Under the pieces are notes generated by a model. That model ran no database searches. It saw nothing but the letters and a program-made list of their open reading frames with translations, and was not told the origin of the DNA. From Paenibacillus sp. Soil766 (GTDB lineage Bacteria; Bacillota; Bacilli; Paenibacillales; NBRC-103111), in contig NZ_LMSJ01000012.1 in assembly GCF_001428105.1 (NCBI RefSeq), positions 119,970 through 183,969 of the forward strand: a DNA stretch of 64,000 bases, given 5' to 3'. Shown here piece by piece: positions 45,546 to 55,146 of the stretch. Within the stretch, counting starts at the first letter, position 1, and each line of letters starts with the position of its first letter. A program made the position numbers and the translations under genes.

Positions 45546-46421
45546 TTGTTCGACAAGAGGATGAAGACCGGGGAAAAGGTATTTACGGTTGTTAATTACA
45601 CATTGTTGATAACAGTAGGTCTCATTTGCGTCCTACCGTTCATCACACTATTAGCGAAGTCGGTCAGTGAAGAAGCTTATGTCGTCAGCGGTCAGGTTAG
45701 CTTATGGCCAATGGGCTTTCAGTTAAAAGCGTACGAAGTGTTGTTATCAGGCATTGATTTTCGCACTGCGTTTACGAACAGCTTGTTAGTCGCCGTTGTA
45801 GGTACAGCCGTTCAAGTGTTTTTTACAGCCTGTGTCGGGTACGCCATCGCAAAGCGGGATTTGGTAGGCCGTAAGGCCATTAATATTCTTTATGTGTTCA
45901 CGATGCTGTTCAACGGGGGAATGATCCCTACCTATATGGTCATTAAAAATACCGGATTAATTAATCATCTGTGGGTGCTTGTCATTCCGGGGATGGTGAG
46001 CGCTTTCAATCTGATTCTGGTGCGCAATTACTTTGAATCTCTGCCACACAGCCTAGAGGAATCGGCGAGAATTGATGGAGCTGGCAATCTCACCATTTTG
46101 TTCCGCATCATGCTTCCGATCTCCAAGCCTTTGCTTGCGACAATCGCTATTTTCAGCGCGGTAGGGATTTGGAACAACTACATGGACCCTTTAATGTATT
46201 TAACGAAAAAAGAGGTACAGGTATTGCCTTTATTCTTGCAAAATGTCGTGGCAGCAGCCAATAAGAACGGTTTGGAAAATCCCGAGCAATTGGCCAATAT
46301 CGCATCCGAGACATTCCGAGCGGCAGCAATTTTCGTTTCTTCGATACCGATTCTGCTCGTATATCCATTCCTACAAAAGTATTTTGTCACAGGCTTGACG
46401 CTTGGTGCGGTTAAACAGTAG
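45546..46421 (+). CDS. CUT1 ABC transporter permease (YtcP type)
   Basis: 291 residues, six predicted helices, EAA motif EESARIDGAGNLTILFRIMLPI and the family end KYFVTGLTLGAVKQ. The start is TTG 45546 with GAGGAG nine bases upstream. An ATG at 45561 has AAGAGG directly touching it and is less likely. Second half of the transport channel. Confidence 0.92.
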   Translation: MFDKRMKTGEKVFTVVNYTLLITVGLICVLPFITLLAKSVSEEAYVVSGQVSLWPMGFQLKAYEVLLSGIDFRTAFTNSLLVAVVGTAVQVFFTACVGYAIAKRDLVGRKAINILYVFTMLFNGGMIPTYMVIKNTGLINHLWVLVIPGMVSAFNLILVRNYFESLPHSLEESARIDGAGNLTILFRIMLPISKPLLATIAIFSAVGIWNNYMDPLMYLTKKEVQVLPLFLQNVVAAANKNGLENPEQLANIASETFRAAAIFVSSIPILLVYPFLQKYFVTGLTLGAVKQ

Positions 46422-46446
46422 CTAGTTATTAAAAGGGGGAAGAAAT

Positions 46447-48060
46447 ATGCGCAAAACATTAAACAAATGGTCAACGACAACATTGTTAGTTGCACTTGCA
46501 GCATCGGTATCTCTTGCAGGTTGCAGCAATGAGGCGGCGCAAGAAGCCAAGGAGACGAAAGAAGCTGCTGCGACCCAGGGACCGAAGCTGAATAAGGCGG
46601 CCAAAATCAGGATCGCCGTTCCAGATAATGCAGGTGTCAAGGGCTATGAGCAGGGAGCAAGTGCAAACGATAATCAATTCCTGAACATGATCAAAGAAAA
46701 GACAGGGTACACGAATATCGAATGGAATGTTATTCCGGCTGCTAATCAATTGGATACCTACAATTTGATGTTTGCCTCTGGTGATGTATATGATCTGATC
46801 TATACGAATGATTTGAATATTTTCAAACGTTTCAGCGCTCAGGGGGCTCTTCTGCCAGTAGACGAGGCCATTAAGCAATACGGCAGCGAGGTTAATAAAT
46901 TAGTTACGGAGAACGCATGGACGGCTGTATCCCTGGAAGGGAAAAAATACGCCATCCCAGTTCCTCCGTTTCAGAAATTCGAAAACGTCGATCTAGGCTC
47001 AGGATTTCTAGCCAGACAAGACTGGATGGATAAGCTAGGACTGAAGGCGCCAAAAAATCTAGATGAACTATATACGTTCTTGAAGACGATGAAAGACAAA
47101 GATCCAAACGGCAAGGGAACCATACCGTACGTGGCAGCAGCCGGAAATAACGGGAATCCGCTGGATGGACTGGATGTCATTACCGCAGCTTTCGGAATGT
47201 CCGGCATCAATAACCTCGCTGTCCCTTTTATCGTAAAGGATGGTAAGCTGGTTGATGCACAGGATGTGAATCTGAAAGAGTTGCTGACCTACCTGAATAA
47301 GCTCTACAAAGAAGGTTTAATTGACAACGAGTACCTATTCAACAAAACACAGCAAGTGACTGAGAAGATGTCGTCGGGGAAAGCAGCCGCCGTGTTTGCA
47401 GGCTACTGGGACCCTGCTACTTACCAGGCAGGTTTAAGTAAAACAGATGCCAATGCGAAGTTGGGCTTCTTGCCCACGGTAGAAGGAAAAGATGGGCAAA
47501 AAGGATATACTATGCCTGCTCCTGTATCCAACTTCTATATTATTCCTAAAAGCTCAAAGAATGTGAACGAAGCTGTGGATTTACTGAACACCTATTTGAA
47601 AGATAAGGATCTGCAGAAGTTTGTGAATTTCGGTAAGGAAGGCGTTCACTATGATATGGTAAATGGTGCGCTGAGTCCGAAGAAGCCTGCTTATGATCAA
47701 ATCATCTATAAACTGTATTACAGAATGTGGAATACACCGGACATTTGGTTACCTAACGCACTACTTGGCGGGTATGAGCCAGCAATGAAAAGCTTTGCCC
47801 AAGCGGGTGCGCAGCTGACTGCCTTCAATATTAACCAATACAGACCGCAGACGGATGCTGAACTTGCCAAAGGCCGAGCGTTGATCGACTTGAGAAATGA
47901 GTACGTTGCCAAAATCATCAATGGAGCATTACCACTTACGGCATTGGATGAGTATTTCAAAAAGGCGGACGCGGCTGGCAGACAAGATGTGATCAAAGCG
48001 TCTCAGGATTGGTTTAGCAAAGATGGCAAGGCCATTTATGACAAATTGAATAAGAAATAG
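46447..48060 (+). CDS. Sugar-binding lipoprotein of the CUT1 transporter (LplA type)
   Basis: 537 residues. Signal peptide with lipobox LAGC, a Glu/Lys/Ala-rich linker and a large family 1 binding-protein fold (IRIAVPDNAGVKGYE, GDVYDLIYTNDLNIFKRF, KNLDELYTFLKTMKDKDPNGKG, STYLKDKDLQKFVNFGKEGVHYD-like). AAAGGGGGAAG lies ahead of ATG 46447. Last gene of the operon of two permeases and binding protein. A terminator follows. Confidence 0.93.
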   Translation: MRKTLNKWSTTTLLVALAASVSLAGCSNEAAQEAKETKEAAATQGPKLNKAAKIRIAVPDNAGVKGYEQGASANDNQFLNMIKEKTGYTNIEWNVIPAANQLDTYNLMFASGDVYDLIYTNDLNIFKRFSAQGALLPVDEAIKQYGSEVNKLVTENAWTAVSLEGKKYAIPVPPFQKFENVDLGSGFLARQDWMDKLGLKAPKNLDELYTFLKTMKDKDPNGKGTIPYVAAAGNNGNPLDGLDVITAAFGMSGINNLAVPFIVKDGKLVDAQDVNLKELLTYLNKLYKEGLIDNEYLFNKTQQVTEKMSSGKAAAVFAGYWDPATYQAGLSKTDANAKLGFLPTVEGKDGQKGYTMPAPVSNFYIIPKSSKNVNEAVDLLNTYLKDKDLQKFVNFGKEGVHYDMVNGALSPKKPAYDQIIYKLYYRMWNTPDIWLPNALLGGYEPAMKSFAQAGAQLTAFNINQYRPQTDAELAKGRALIDLRNEYVAKIINGALPLTALDEYFKKADAAGRQDVIKASQDWFSKDGKAIYDKLNKK

Positions 48061-48077
48061 TATCTGAAAATTAGAGC

Positions 48078-48108
48078 AGAGCAGTTCACCTCATCGGGGA
48101 ACTGCTCT
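48078..48108 (+). terminator. Rho-independent terminator
   Basis: Stem AGAGCAGTTC/GAACTGCTCT with CC/GG further in, loop TCATC, followed only by a short T-poor tail (TAT). The 170 bases between here and the convergent amidohydrolase gene show nothing else recognisable. Confidence 0.75.
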
Positions 48109-48285
48109 TATCAATGTGCGGCTATGTATCTTCCCAAGATGCCCTGGGACCTCTAAGACCAAAACCTCCGTCACCCAGGCGAATAAATGGATTTTCTAAG
48201 TTAAATTTTTTATTTTTCCAGTTAATGCGGAAACGAAGAACTCCCCAGCCCCTCATTTTCAGAGGAGTAGGGGAGGTTCGTGCAC

Positions 48286-49359
48286 TCACTTCAACTTGAA
48301 CAGCTGTCTAGCATTTTCGCTGAATATTTTCCTCTTCTTCTCGAGCGGGAGCCTTTGCAGGATCTTCGTCGGATCGTCGAAATCCCAATGCGGGTAGTCG
48401 CTGGAGAAGAGCAGCATATTCTCGGCGTCGAACATGTTGAACATCGCTTCGAGATGTTTGAAGTCATCTGGTTCCTCGATCGGCTGCGTCGTCATGAAGC
48501 AGTGGTCGCGCACATATTCGCTAGGCATACGCTTTAGCCATGGGGTGGAGGCGCGTAAAGCTTTGAAGTTCTTGTCCAAACGCCATAGCAAAGGTGGCAG
48601 CCAGGTGACGCCGCCCTCGCAAAACACCACTTTAAACCCTGGATACTTCTCAAACACACCTTCGCACACGAAGCTAACCAGGTGTGCCATGAAAGTTTGC
48701 GGCAAGCAAGTATGCCACTGCAAATAGTTCGACACATACCCGACTGCAGTCGGGGCGTTGAAGATGCCCGAGCCTTCGGCGCCTGGATGGATGACAAGAG
48801 GAAGGCCATTGCGCTCACAAGCTTCGTAGATCGGATGGAAGAAACGTTGGCCGTACGGCATTCGAGAACCTCCAGTCACGCAGACCGCGACGATGTCTGG
48901 ATGCGGGCCAACTCGGTCTATCTCGCGTGCTGCCTCTAAGGGATCTTGGGTACCGATGCACAGGTAACCTTTGAACTTCGGGCTAATCGGCAGCCATTCG
49001 GCGATTAAATAATCATTGTAGGCCCTGCATACGGCTGCAACGTGATCGCTGTCAGCATAACCCGACATGCCAATTAGCGTATCGGAGCAAAGCAACGCGT
49101 AATCAAGGTTGAATGGTTCGACCAAGTGCTCGATCATGTAATGTGGATCTGATCCGACAGGAAGCCCGCTAGGTGGATCGGAATCTTTGCGCTTGTTGCC
49201 AATTGGTGACGAGTAGGGCAGACCACCTCCAGGTATACCGAACCTCTCGGCATGACTTTTCCACGGCTCATCGAGATAAGGGATTAAGTCATTTCTACTC
49301 CGGAATTGATTGTGCACATCACAGTCAATGACAGGCAGTTTCTCATTTTTCGAATTCAT
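48286..49359 (-). CDS. Amidohydrolase-2 family metal-dependent hydrolase
   Basis: 357 residues. TIM-barrel metalloenzyme of the amidohydrolase-2 (ACMSD-like) family: N-terminal metal-site region VIDCDVHNQ, a middle His in VIHPGAEGSG, the segment KVVFCEGGVTWLPPLLWRLD, and the C-terminal Asp in LFSSDYPHWDFDDP. Relatives are hydrolases or decarboxylases of cyclic or aromatic acids, and the reaction here is unknown. AAGGAGGAG lies seven bases before ATG 49359. It is the second gene of a two-gene unit with the Rieske protein, divergent from the AraC regulator at 49852. Confidence 0.88.
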   Translation of the reverse strand: MNSKNEKLPVIDCDVHNQFRSRNDLIPYLDEPWKSHAERFGIPGGGLPYSSPIGNKRKDSDPPSGLPVGSDPHYMIEHLVEPFNLDYALLCSDTLIGMSGYADSDHVAAVCRAYNDYLIAEWLPISPKFKGYLCIGTQDPLEAAREIDRVGPHPDIVAVCVTGGSRMPYGQRFFHPIYEACERNGLPLVIHPGAEGSGIFNAPTAVGYVSNYLQWHTCLPQTFMAHLVSFVCEGVFEKYPGFKVVFCEGGVTWLPPLLWRLDKNFKALRASTPWLKRMPSEYVRDHCFMTTQPIEEPDDFKHLEAMFNMFDAENMLLFSSDYPHWDFDDPTKILQRLPLEKKRKIFSENARQLFKLK

Positions 49360-49376
49360 GCAGTTTCTCCTCCTTA

Positions 49377-49730
49377 TTAGCCAATCAAGATGCCAATTTG
49401 TCCATCTTCTACGACGACGGGGTAGGTGCGTGTGCGTACTTTATCACTGAACAATGATTTGCCTGTCTTGAGATCGAACTCCCATCCATGCCAAGGACAG
49501 CGTAATATCTCTTGATCGCGACCATAGATAAATTCATACACTTGAGATTCAAGCGTAGTTCCGCAGACCACTCCTTTGCATAACTCCGCCCCTTGATGCG
49601 GGCAATAATTATGCACAGCGTAATAGTCACCTTTCACGTTATAGACCCCGATGGAGCGTTGTTCGATTTGTACGATTTTGAAAGCACCGGAAGGAATTTC
49701 TTCAATGGAAGCGACCGGATATATGGCCAT
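49377..49730 (-). CDS. Rieske [2Fe-2S] ferredoxin-like protein
   Basis: 117 residues, a complete Rieske domain. The cluster ligands are C43 and H45 in CPHQGAELC, and C78 and H81 in RCPWHGWEFD, with the following G-rich end YPVVVEDGQIGILIG. Such small proteins normally pass electrons to a ring-hydroxylating oxygenase. No oxygenase or reductase gene is in the window. Its stop is 17 bases before the amidohydrolase start, so the two are one operon. Confidence 0.93.
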   Translation of the reverse strand: MAIYPVASIEEIPSGAFKIVQIEQRSIGVYNVKGDYYAVHNYCPHQGAELCKGVVCGTTLESQVYEFIYGRDQEILRCPWHGWEFDLKTGKSLFSDKVRTRTYPVVVEDGQIGILIG

Positions 49731-49791
49731 AATGTTCAGCCCCCTTAAGCTTTGTTAGATTAATCTTAAGTGAACAGCGTAGAAAAAACTA

Positions 49792-49819
49792 TTGCGGAAA
49801 CAACTGTTTTTTGTATAAT
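49792..49819 (+). promoter_or_regulatory. Predicted promoter of the AraC-kinase-regulator operon
   Basis: TTGCGG (49792-49797), a 16-base spacer and a perfect TATAAT (49814-49819), ending 32 bases before the AraC start. The divergent Rieske gene begins at 49730, so both promoters share about 120 bases. Confidence 0.7.
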
Positions 49820-49851
49820 TCTAAGGTATAGATGGGAAGGGGGAACTACAG

Positions 49852-50649
49852 ATGATGGAGCTCGTATCCGTGTTTATTGATGATATGGACGTAGATTGGC
49901 AGAAGGAAGAGTCCGCAACCTTAACAGACATGTTGATTCTTGTGACGCACGGGAAAGTGAATTATGTGGTCAATAACGAACCGGTTCATCTGGAAAAAGG
50001 TGATTTTCTGTATATCCAGCAGGGTGTGATGCGCTCAGGTATGAATGCGCCAGACGGGCTGCATGTGAAATATTCGTCGCATTTTCATTTGCACGCTGGG
50101 AAGTCTGGACAAGAAATGAAAGCGTTCACTAATCTTGAACCCTACAGGAAGGTGAAGGCTCAGCAGTTCGACTACGTCAAACAGCGGTTTAGTACACTTG
50201 CACAGCATTGGTTCGGTCAACGGGAGCATGCTGACATCATCTGTACCGGAATCGCCACCGAGCTGTTCGGCTATTTCGTGCAGGAAACTTCGGAAGAGCG
50301 ATTTGGATTCGCCAAGCTGAGACTTATGCGCGAGGTGCAAGAATATATCTCTGCCCACTACCGTGAGCGAATCCGCATTGAGGAGCTTTCCCGACTCGTA
50401 GATCGCGCTCCCAACTATGTCACGCAAACATTCAAGGAAGTGACAGGCATGACACCGATCACCTACTTGCATCACATTCGAGTGCATGCGGCACGTGATT
50501 TGATCCTTAACACTAGAATGACAATTGGCGAGATTTCGGAGTATTTGGGATATAGCGATCAGGCACATTTCAACCGTGTGTTTAAAAAAATAATGGGCCA
50601 TCCGCCATCAGCTGTGCAGCGGGAAGTCCAAAGAGGTGGCCTACGATGA
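49852..50649 (+). CDS. AraC-family transcriptional regulator with cupin sensor domain
   Basis: 265 residues. Cupin-like N-terminal domain (HGKVNYVVNNEPVHLEKGDFLYIQQGVMR) and a C-terminal AraC double helix-turn-helix (IRIEELSRLVDRAPNYVTQTFKEVTG, ISEYLGYSDQAHFNRVFKKIMGHPPS). AAGGGGGAA lies ahead of ATG 49852. It is the first gene of an operon with a kinase and response regulator (start/stop overlaps), so three regulators of two types are made together. It may also regulate the divergent Rieske/amidohydrolase pair. Confidence 0.92.
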   Translation: MMELVSVFIDDMDVDWQKEESATLTDMLILVTHGKVNYVVNNEPVHLEKGDFLYIQQGVMRSGMNAPDGLHVKYSSHFHLHAGKSGQEMKAFTNLEPYRKVKAQQFDYVKQRFSTLAQHWFGQREHADIICTGIATELFGYFVQETSEERFGFAKLRLMREVQEYISAHYRERIRIEELSRLVDRAPNYVTQTFKEVTGMTPITYLHHIRVHAARDLILNTRMTIGEISEYLGYSDQAHFNRVFKKIMGHPPSAVQREVQRGGLR

Positions 50650-52382
50650 AGCTGTTGAATCGGCTGCATTCGATCCAATTCAAGCTGACACTTACCTTTC
50701 TGCTCATCTTGTTGCCGCTCGTTAGCGTCAGTGTTTTCGCTAATAACTATTCCCAGTCGATTCTGGACGATCAGATTGGCGACCGTACGCGAGGAGCGTT
50801 ACTGACGACTCTTGAGTACGTGGATCAATTGACTAAAAACATGGATCAACAAACATTGCTAATCGCATTGAATTCGTCGATTGTCGATATCTGGAACAAT
50901 ATTGACAACCCACTCAGTCCGGACCATCTGTACGGTCTGCATACAGTACAGCAACAGCTGTCCGCACTTACGAATGTGAATGGTTCTATCAAAGAAGCTT
51001 TTATCATCCATGGCGAAAGTGGCAACGGGGTATCCACGACTAGCGGAGGGGTGAGATGGCCAGACGTGAAGCAGGAATTTTGGTTTAAGCAAACGGTGAA
51101 CTCCAATGGCGGACTCGTCGTACATGTACCGACTGACAAAGTAGGTGGACCATCGGCTTATCTGAATAGCGATATGATCTATTACTCACGGCTTCTCGAT
51201 GTGCAGAGCAACAGCAAGGAGCCGAACGTGCTCGTGCTTGCGGTGGACAAGTCTTCTTTTCGCAAAATCATTCAACATTTGCAGACATCCGATAATATGA
51301 ACATCAGGTTGTCTTATAATAACGGCTTCGTGTTAGAGACAAACCCTGGCGCAATGCACGGGAATGGCAATGAGGCCGACGTCATGTCGATCAAAGAGGA
51401 GAGCAACTTTTGGTCAATTGAGCTGGAGCAGCCACGCTCGGAATTGTTCAGGCTGACGCATAGGCTGCAACTGTTTACTTATTTGATCATCGTTATCAGT
51501 ATCATCATGGCGGTGTGGATTGCGTGGCTCGTCTATGTGGAAATTTCCAAGCCCCTGCAGAAGCTGCTGGCAGCTTTCAAGCACTTCAGTGGCGGCAGCC
51601 TGAACACACAAATTGTTCATCGCCGGAAAGATAAATTCGGAGCCGTCATGAATGGCTTTAACCGGATGGCGGAAGCACAACGGCTACTGATCGAGGAGGA
51701 TTATGAGAAGGAGCTCCGGCTCGCCAAATCAGAATTCAGCCTCCTGCAATCGCAGATTAACCCGCATTTTTTATACAATACATTAGATTCGATCTACTCG
51801 GTTGCCTTTAAGAATAAAATTCACGAGATAAGCGAAATGGTTATCAATCTTGCTCGATTTTTCCGGGTCAGTCTCGGTAAGGGACGTGAGACGTTTACGT
51901 TGGAAGAGACAGTTCAGCACCTGATGTATTATATCCGGGTACAGCAGATTCGTACGGATCATTTTACCGTTCAGATAACGCTGGAGGAATTAACTAAGCC
52001 GATTGAAATCTTGAAACTACTTTTGCAGCCTGTCGTGGAGAACGCGATCATACACGGACTGGAGCGAAACTCGTATGGTGGTGAGCTGCGGATTAGCTCG
52101 AATTTGGCCGGCGGTTCCCTGTTGATACAAGTTGAGGACACAGGCATGGGGATTCCGCCCGAGAAGATGAATCACCTGCGCAACGAGCTTAGCGCGATTA
52201 CTAGCCATTCGTACCGGATTTCTAAGAGCAGCCCGCCTGATATGTATTTTGGACTGAAAAATGTTAAATCAAGGCTGAAACTGTATTACGGTGAACAAGC
52301 AGATTTGCAAGTGCACAGTGTGGAAAATGAGGGAACTCGAGTCACGATTACGATTCCAATAGGGAAGGACGAAGCGCGATGA
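50646..52382 (+). CDS. YesM-type sensor histidine kinase
   Basis: 578 residues. The first membrane helix (LTLTFLLILLPLVSVSVFA) precedes an extracytoplasmic sensor, then a second helix (LFTYLIIVISIIMAVWIAWLVYV), HAMP and a kinase core with H374 in QINPHFLYNTL, N-box NAIIHGL and FGLKNVKSRL. Its ATG overlaps the AraC stop (ATGA). It phosphorylates the response regulator encoded next and most likely senses the ligand of the following CUT1 transporter. Confidence 0.93.
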   Translation: MKLLNRLHSIQFKLTLTFLLILLPLVSVSVFANNYSQSILDDQIGDRTRGALLTTLEYVDQLTKNMDQQTLLIALNSSIVDIWNNIDNPLSPDHLYGLHTVQQQLSALTNVNGSIKEAFIIHGESGNGVSTTSGGVRWPDVKQEFWFKQTVNSNGGLVVHVPTDKVGGPSAYLNSDMIYYSRLLDVQSNSKEPNVLVLAVDKSSFRKIIQHLQTSDNMNIRLSYNNGFVLETNPGAMHGNGNEADVMSIKEESNFWSIELEQPRSELFRLTHRLQLFTYLIIVISIIMAVWIAWLVYVEISKPLQKLLAAFKHFSGGSLNTQIVHRRKDKFGAVMNGFNRMAEAQRLLIEEDYEKELRLAKSEFSLLQSQINPHFLYNTLDSIYSVAFKNKIHEISEMVINLARFFRVSLGKGRETFTLEETVQHLMYYIRVQQIRTDHFTVQITLEELTKPIEILKLLLQPVVENAIIHGLERNSYGGELRISSNLAGGSLLIQVEDTGMGIPPEKMNHLRNELSAITSHSYRISKSSPPDMYFGLKNVKSRLKLYYGEQADLQVHSVENEGTRVTITIPIGKDEAR

Positions 52383-53980
52383 AGTTGTTAATTGTGGAAG
52401 ATGAGCTTTATGTCAGGGAGAGACTTGCTGAGGGGATCGAGTGGACCGAGATGCAGATTGAACTGGCGGCGGCCGTATCCACCGGCAAAGAAGCGATGTC
52501 CGTGCTTCAGAATGATCATATTGATATTGTGCTGACAGATATTCGAATGCCGGAGATGGACGGACTGGAGCTGGCGAAGTTGGTCAAAAGGCAGTTCCCG
52601 CACATTAAGCTGCTGATTCTGACCGGGCACGACGATTTTGACTATGCTCGAGAGAGCATCGAGCAAGGCGTATTCAAATATTTAATTAAGCCCGCCGAGA
52701 ATGAGCAGATTGTAGAGGCTGTGCTGGAAGCGAAACGGCTGCGGGAAAAAGAACTAAGCGAAAAGCATAATACGAAGCTGTTGGAAATGAAGTGGAACGA
52801 ACATCTGCCTCACCTCAAGGAGTTGTTTTATAAAAATTGGTTGAACGGCCGCTATTCCGCCTGGGAAATCGATCGGAGAGGACATGATTTAGCCATTCGA
52901 CTAGAGAAACGAAAGGCGCTGCCCATTATTTTGGATATGGATCCAATCTCCGAGGGAAACGAGCGCTTTGAGGTGAAGGATCGACAGTTGGTACAGTTTT
53001 CACTGTTTACGATCGCCCGGGATGTGCTGGAGAATGAGAACTGCGTTGTCGTGCAGGATGATGATAGCCTGACAGCAGCTATCTTCTTCGTTTCTACGGA
53101 CGAAGGGGACGAGGCGATGAAGGGGCTAGCGAACGGGCAGGTTCTTGCGCTTCTGGAGACGGTCAAGGATACACTGAAGCTGACCGCAAGCGCAGGTATA
53201 GGTACACCAGTGGCTGAAAGCTCCTTGCTGCCCCGTGCTTACAAGATGTGCCGACTTGCGCTGAAGGAGAGGCTTATTCTTGGCAATGGTGTTGCTATTC
53301 CATACCGAGACGATACACCAGAGGAGGATTCTTGGGACATGCTGCAAGAGATCGAACGTGAATTTGAGGCGGTGATCGAGGCGGGCAGCCAAGAAGAGCG
53401 AAGAGAGGAGATCGTCCGTCGTATTATGGAAACGGGGTTCGCTAGCGGTAAACCGGTTGTGGAAGCACGCGAGGTCTTGTTTCGGATGACATGCTTACTT
53501 GCTCGGATTGTGCATGCGCAAGGCTGGACGCTGCGTGGTACGCTGCAAAGCGATTATGAGGACTTCGAGTCGTTCACATCCTTGCTTACCCGTGAGCAAA
53601 TCGAAAGTTGGCTGAATCGGATGGCCGGTCGGATCAGTATGGCCATCGCACAGAGAAGGCAGTCCAACTCGCAGCGGACTGCACATGAGGTCATGGGTTT
53701 TATTCGAGAGCATTTGCATAAGGAAGAGCTAAGTTTGCATTTCGCAGCGGAAAGCTTATACATCAATTATTCGTACTTAAGTCGAATTTTCAAAGAAACG
53801 ATTGGGGAATCGTTCTCCAGTTATGTGCTGCGGCTTCGGATGGAGCGGGCTAAGGAGTTATTGTGCACAGGAGTCAAGGTGTCCGACGCCTCGGAGCAGG
53901 TCGGTTACCGTCATATGAACTACTTCTCGAAGAGTTTCCAGAAGTTCTGGGGCGTTAAACCGAGCGAGGTTAACAAATAA
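52379..53980 (+). CDS. YesN-type response regulator (CheY receiver plus AraC DNA-binding)
   Basis: 533 residues, a long variant. Receiver with IVEDE, phosphoacceptor D54 in VLTDIRMPEMDG and a Lys in LIKPAE. An approximately 280-residue middle region of the YesN type follows, then a C-terminal AraC domain (LSLHFAAESLYINYSYLSRIFKETIGESF, ASEQVGYRHMNYFSKSFQKFWGVKPSE). Its ATG overlaps the kinase stop. A terminator follows 3 bases after the stop codon; the target is probably the transporter operon starting at 54176. Confidence 0.93.
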   Translation: MKLLIVEDELYVRERLAEGIEWTEMQIELAAAVSTGKEAMSVLQNDHIDIVLTDIRMPEMDGLELAKLVKRQFPHIKLLILTGHDDFDYARESIEQGVFKYLIKPAENEQIVEAVLEAKRLREKELSEKHNTKLLEMKWNEHLPHLKELFYKNWLNGRYSAWEIDRRGHDLAIRLEKRKALPIILDMDPISEGNERFEVKDRQLVQFSLFTIARDVLENENCVVVQDDDSLTAAIFFVSTDEGDEAMKGLANGQVLALLETVKDTLKLTASAGIGTPVAESSLLPRAYKMCRLALKERLILGNGVAIPYRDDTPEEDSWDMLQEIEREFEAVIEAGSQEERREEIVRRIMETGFASGKPVVEAREVLFRMTCLLARIVHAQGWTLRGTLQSDYEDFESFTSLLTREQIESWLNRMAGRISMAIAQRRQSNSQRTAHEVMGFIREHLHKEELSLHFAAESLYINYSYLSRIFKETIGESFSSYVLRLRMERAKELLCTGVKVSDASEQVGYRHMNYFSKSFQKFWGVKPSEVNK

Positions 53981-53982
53981 GG

Positions 53983-54005
53983 GCCAATCCACCGATTGGC
54001 TTTTT
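53983..54005 (+). terminator. Rho-independent terminator
   Basis: Perfect 7-bp stem GCCAATC/GATTGGC with loop CACC and T5. It separates the regulatory operon from the transporter operon. A TATAAT at 54119-54124, without a good -35, is the likely transporter promoter and fits activator dependence. Confidence 0.9.
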
Positions 54006-54175
54006 CTCATAGGTCATAATTTCCAATAAGAAGATATTTCTTGTTGGCTAGTTCAGGAAGTAAAAATAGTTGCAATGAAAGTCGAAGGATTGGGATACGA
54101 TTTCAAACCGTCAACAGATATAATGAGGGCACAGAAGTTAAAAATCTAGCATCCCAGAGAGGAGAGATCTTAGAA

Positions 54176-55126
54176 ATGAAAACCTCAGTCCCTGCGGCAA
54201 CATCCCATATGCTGACAAGTAAGCGGGCCAATCGTCATCCTCTGCTTAAGTATTGGGATCTTTATTTAATGGTTCTGCCAGCGCTGGTGTTCCTGCTAGT
54301 GTTCAAATACGGACCGATGTACGGAGTCGTGATTGCGTTTAAAGACTACAACATTATTCAAGGGGTATTTGCAAGTAAATGGGTCGGTCTACAGTATTTC
54401 CGAGAGTTGTTTATGTTCGACGAGTTTCCAAGAGTGGTGGTTAACACGCTGCTTATCAGCCTGATGAAGCTGGTAATCGGGTTCCCGGCGCCAATTCTGC
54501 TCGCACTTTTACTTAATGAGCTTCGTCTGGTTGTATTCAAGCGATGGGTTCAGACGTTTACGTACCTGCCGCATTTCATCTCGTGGGTCGTTATCGGAGG
54601 AATCGCTGTCGATTTGTTGTCACCGAGCAGCGGTATTGTGAACAAATTGATTCAAGCATTTGGCGGAGAGCCGATCTTCTTCTTAACGAGTGAGAAGCTG
54701 TTTCGCTGGATTCTCGTGTACACCGATGTATGGAAAGAAGCGGGATGGGGCGCTATCATCTACCTCGCTGCGTTGCTAAGCATCAATGAGGAATTATTCC
54801 AAGCAGCCACAGTGGACGGTGCGGGACGGCTTCGACAAATCTGGCACATCTCGCTGCCGAGCATTCGCTCAACGATTATTATTCTGCTTCTGCTGCGAAT
54901 CGGTCACTTACTTGACGCTGGTTTCGAGCAGGTGCTCGTCATGTACAACCCGACGGTATACGAAGTTGCTGATATTATCGACACTTACGTATTCCGAGTG
55001 GGATTAGGGACGATGCAGTTCGGACTGACCACAGCAGCGGGGCTGTTTAAATCAGTCATCGGTTGTGTGCTGCTAGTTATTGCCAATACGCTAGCCCGGC
55101 GAATGGGTGAGGAAGGAATTTACTAA
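54176..55126 (+). CDS. CUT1 ABC transporter permease (LplB/YteP type)
   Basis: 316 residues, six predicted helices, opening LYLMVLPALVFLLVFKYGPMYGVVIAFKDYNI with EAA loop AATVDGAGRLRQIWHISLPSI. ATG 54176 follows AGAGGAGAG by nine bases. Reading frames extending to 54041 include no family-like sequence. First gene of the operon of two permeases, binding protein and LamG protein. Confidence 0.93.
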   Translation: MKTSVPAATSHMLTSKRANRHPLLKYWDLYLMVLPALVFLLVFKYGPMYGVVIAFKDYNIIQGVFASKWVGLQYFRELFMFDEFPRVVVNTLLISLMKLVIGFPAPILLALLLNELRLVVFKRWVQTFTYLPHFISWVVIGGIAVDLLSPSSGIVNKLIQAFGGEPIFFLTSEKLFRWILVYTDVWKEAGWGAIIYLAALLSINEELFQAATVDGAGRLRQIWHISLPSIRSTIIILLLLRIGHLLDAGFEQVLVMYNPTVYEVADIIDTYVFRVGLGTMQFGLTTAAGLFKSVIGCVLLVIANTLARRMGEEGIY

Positions 55127-55146
55127 CCTAGAGAGGTGGTGCCTGT

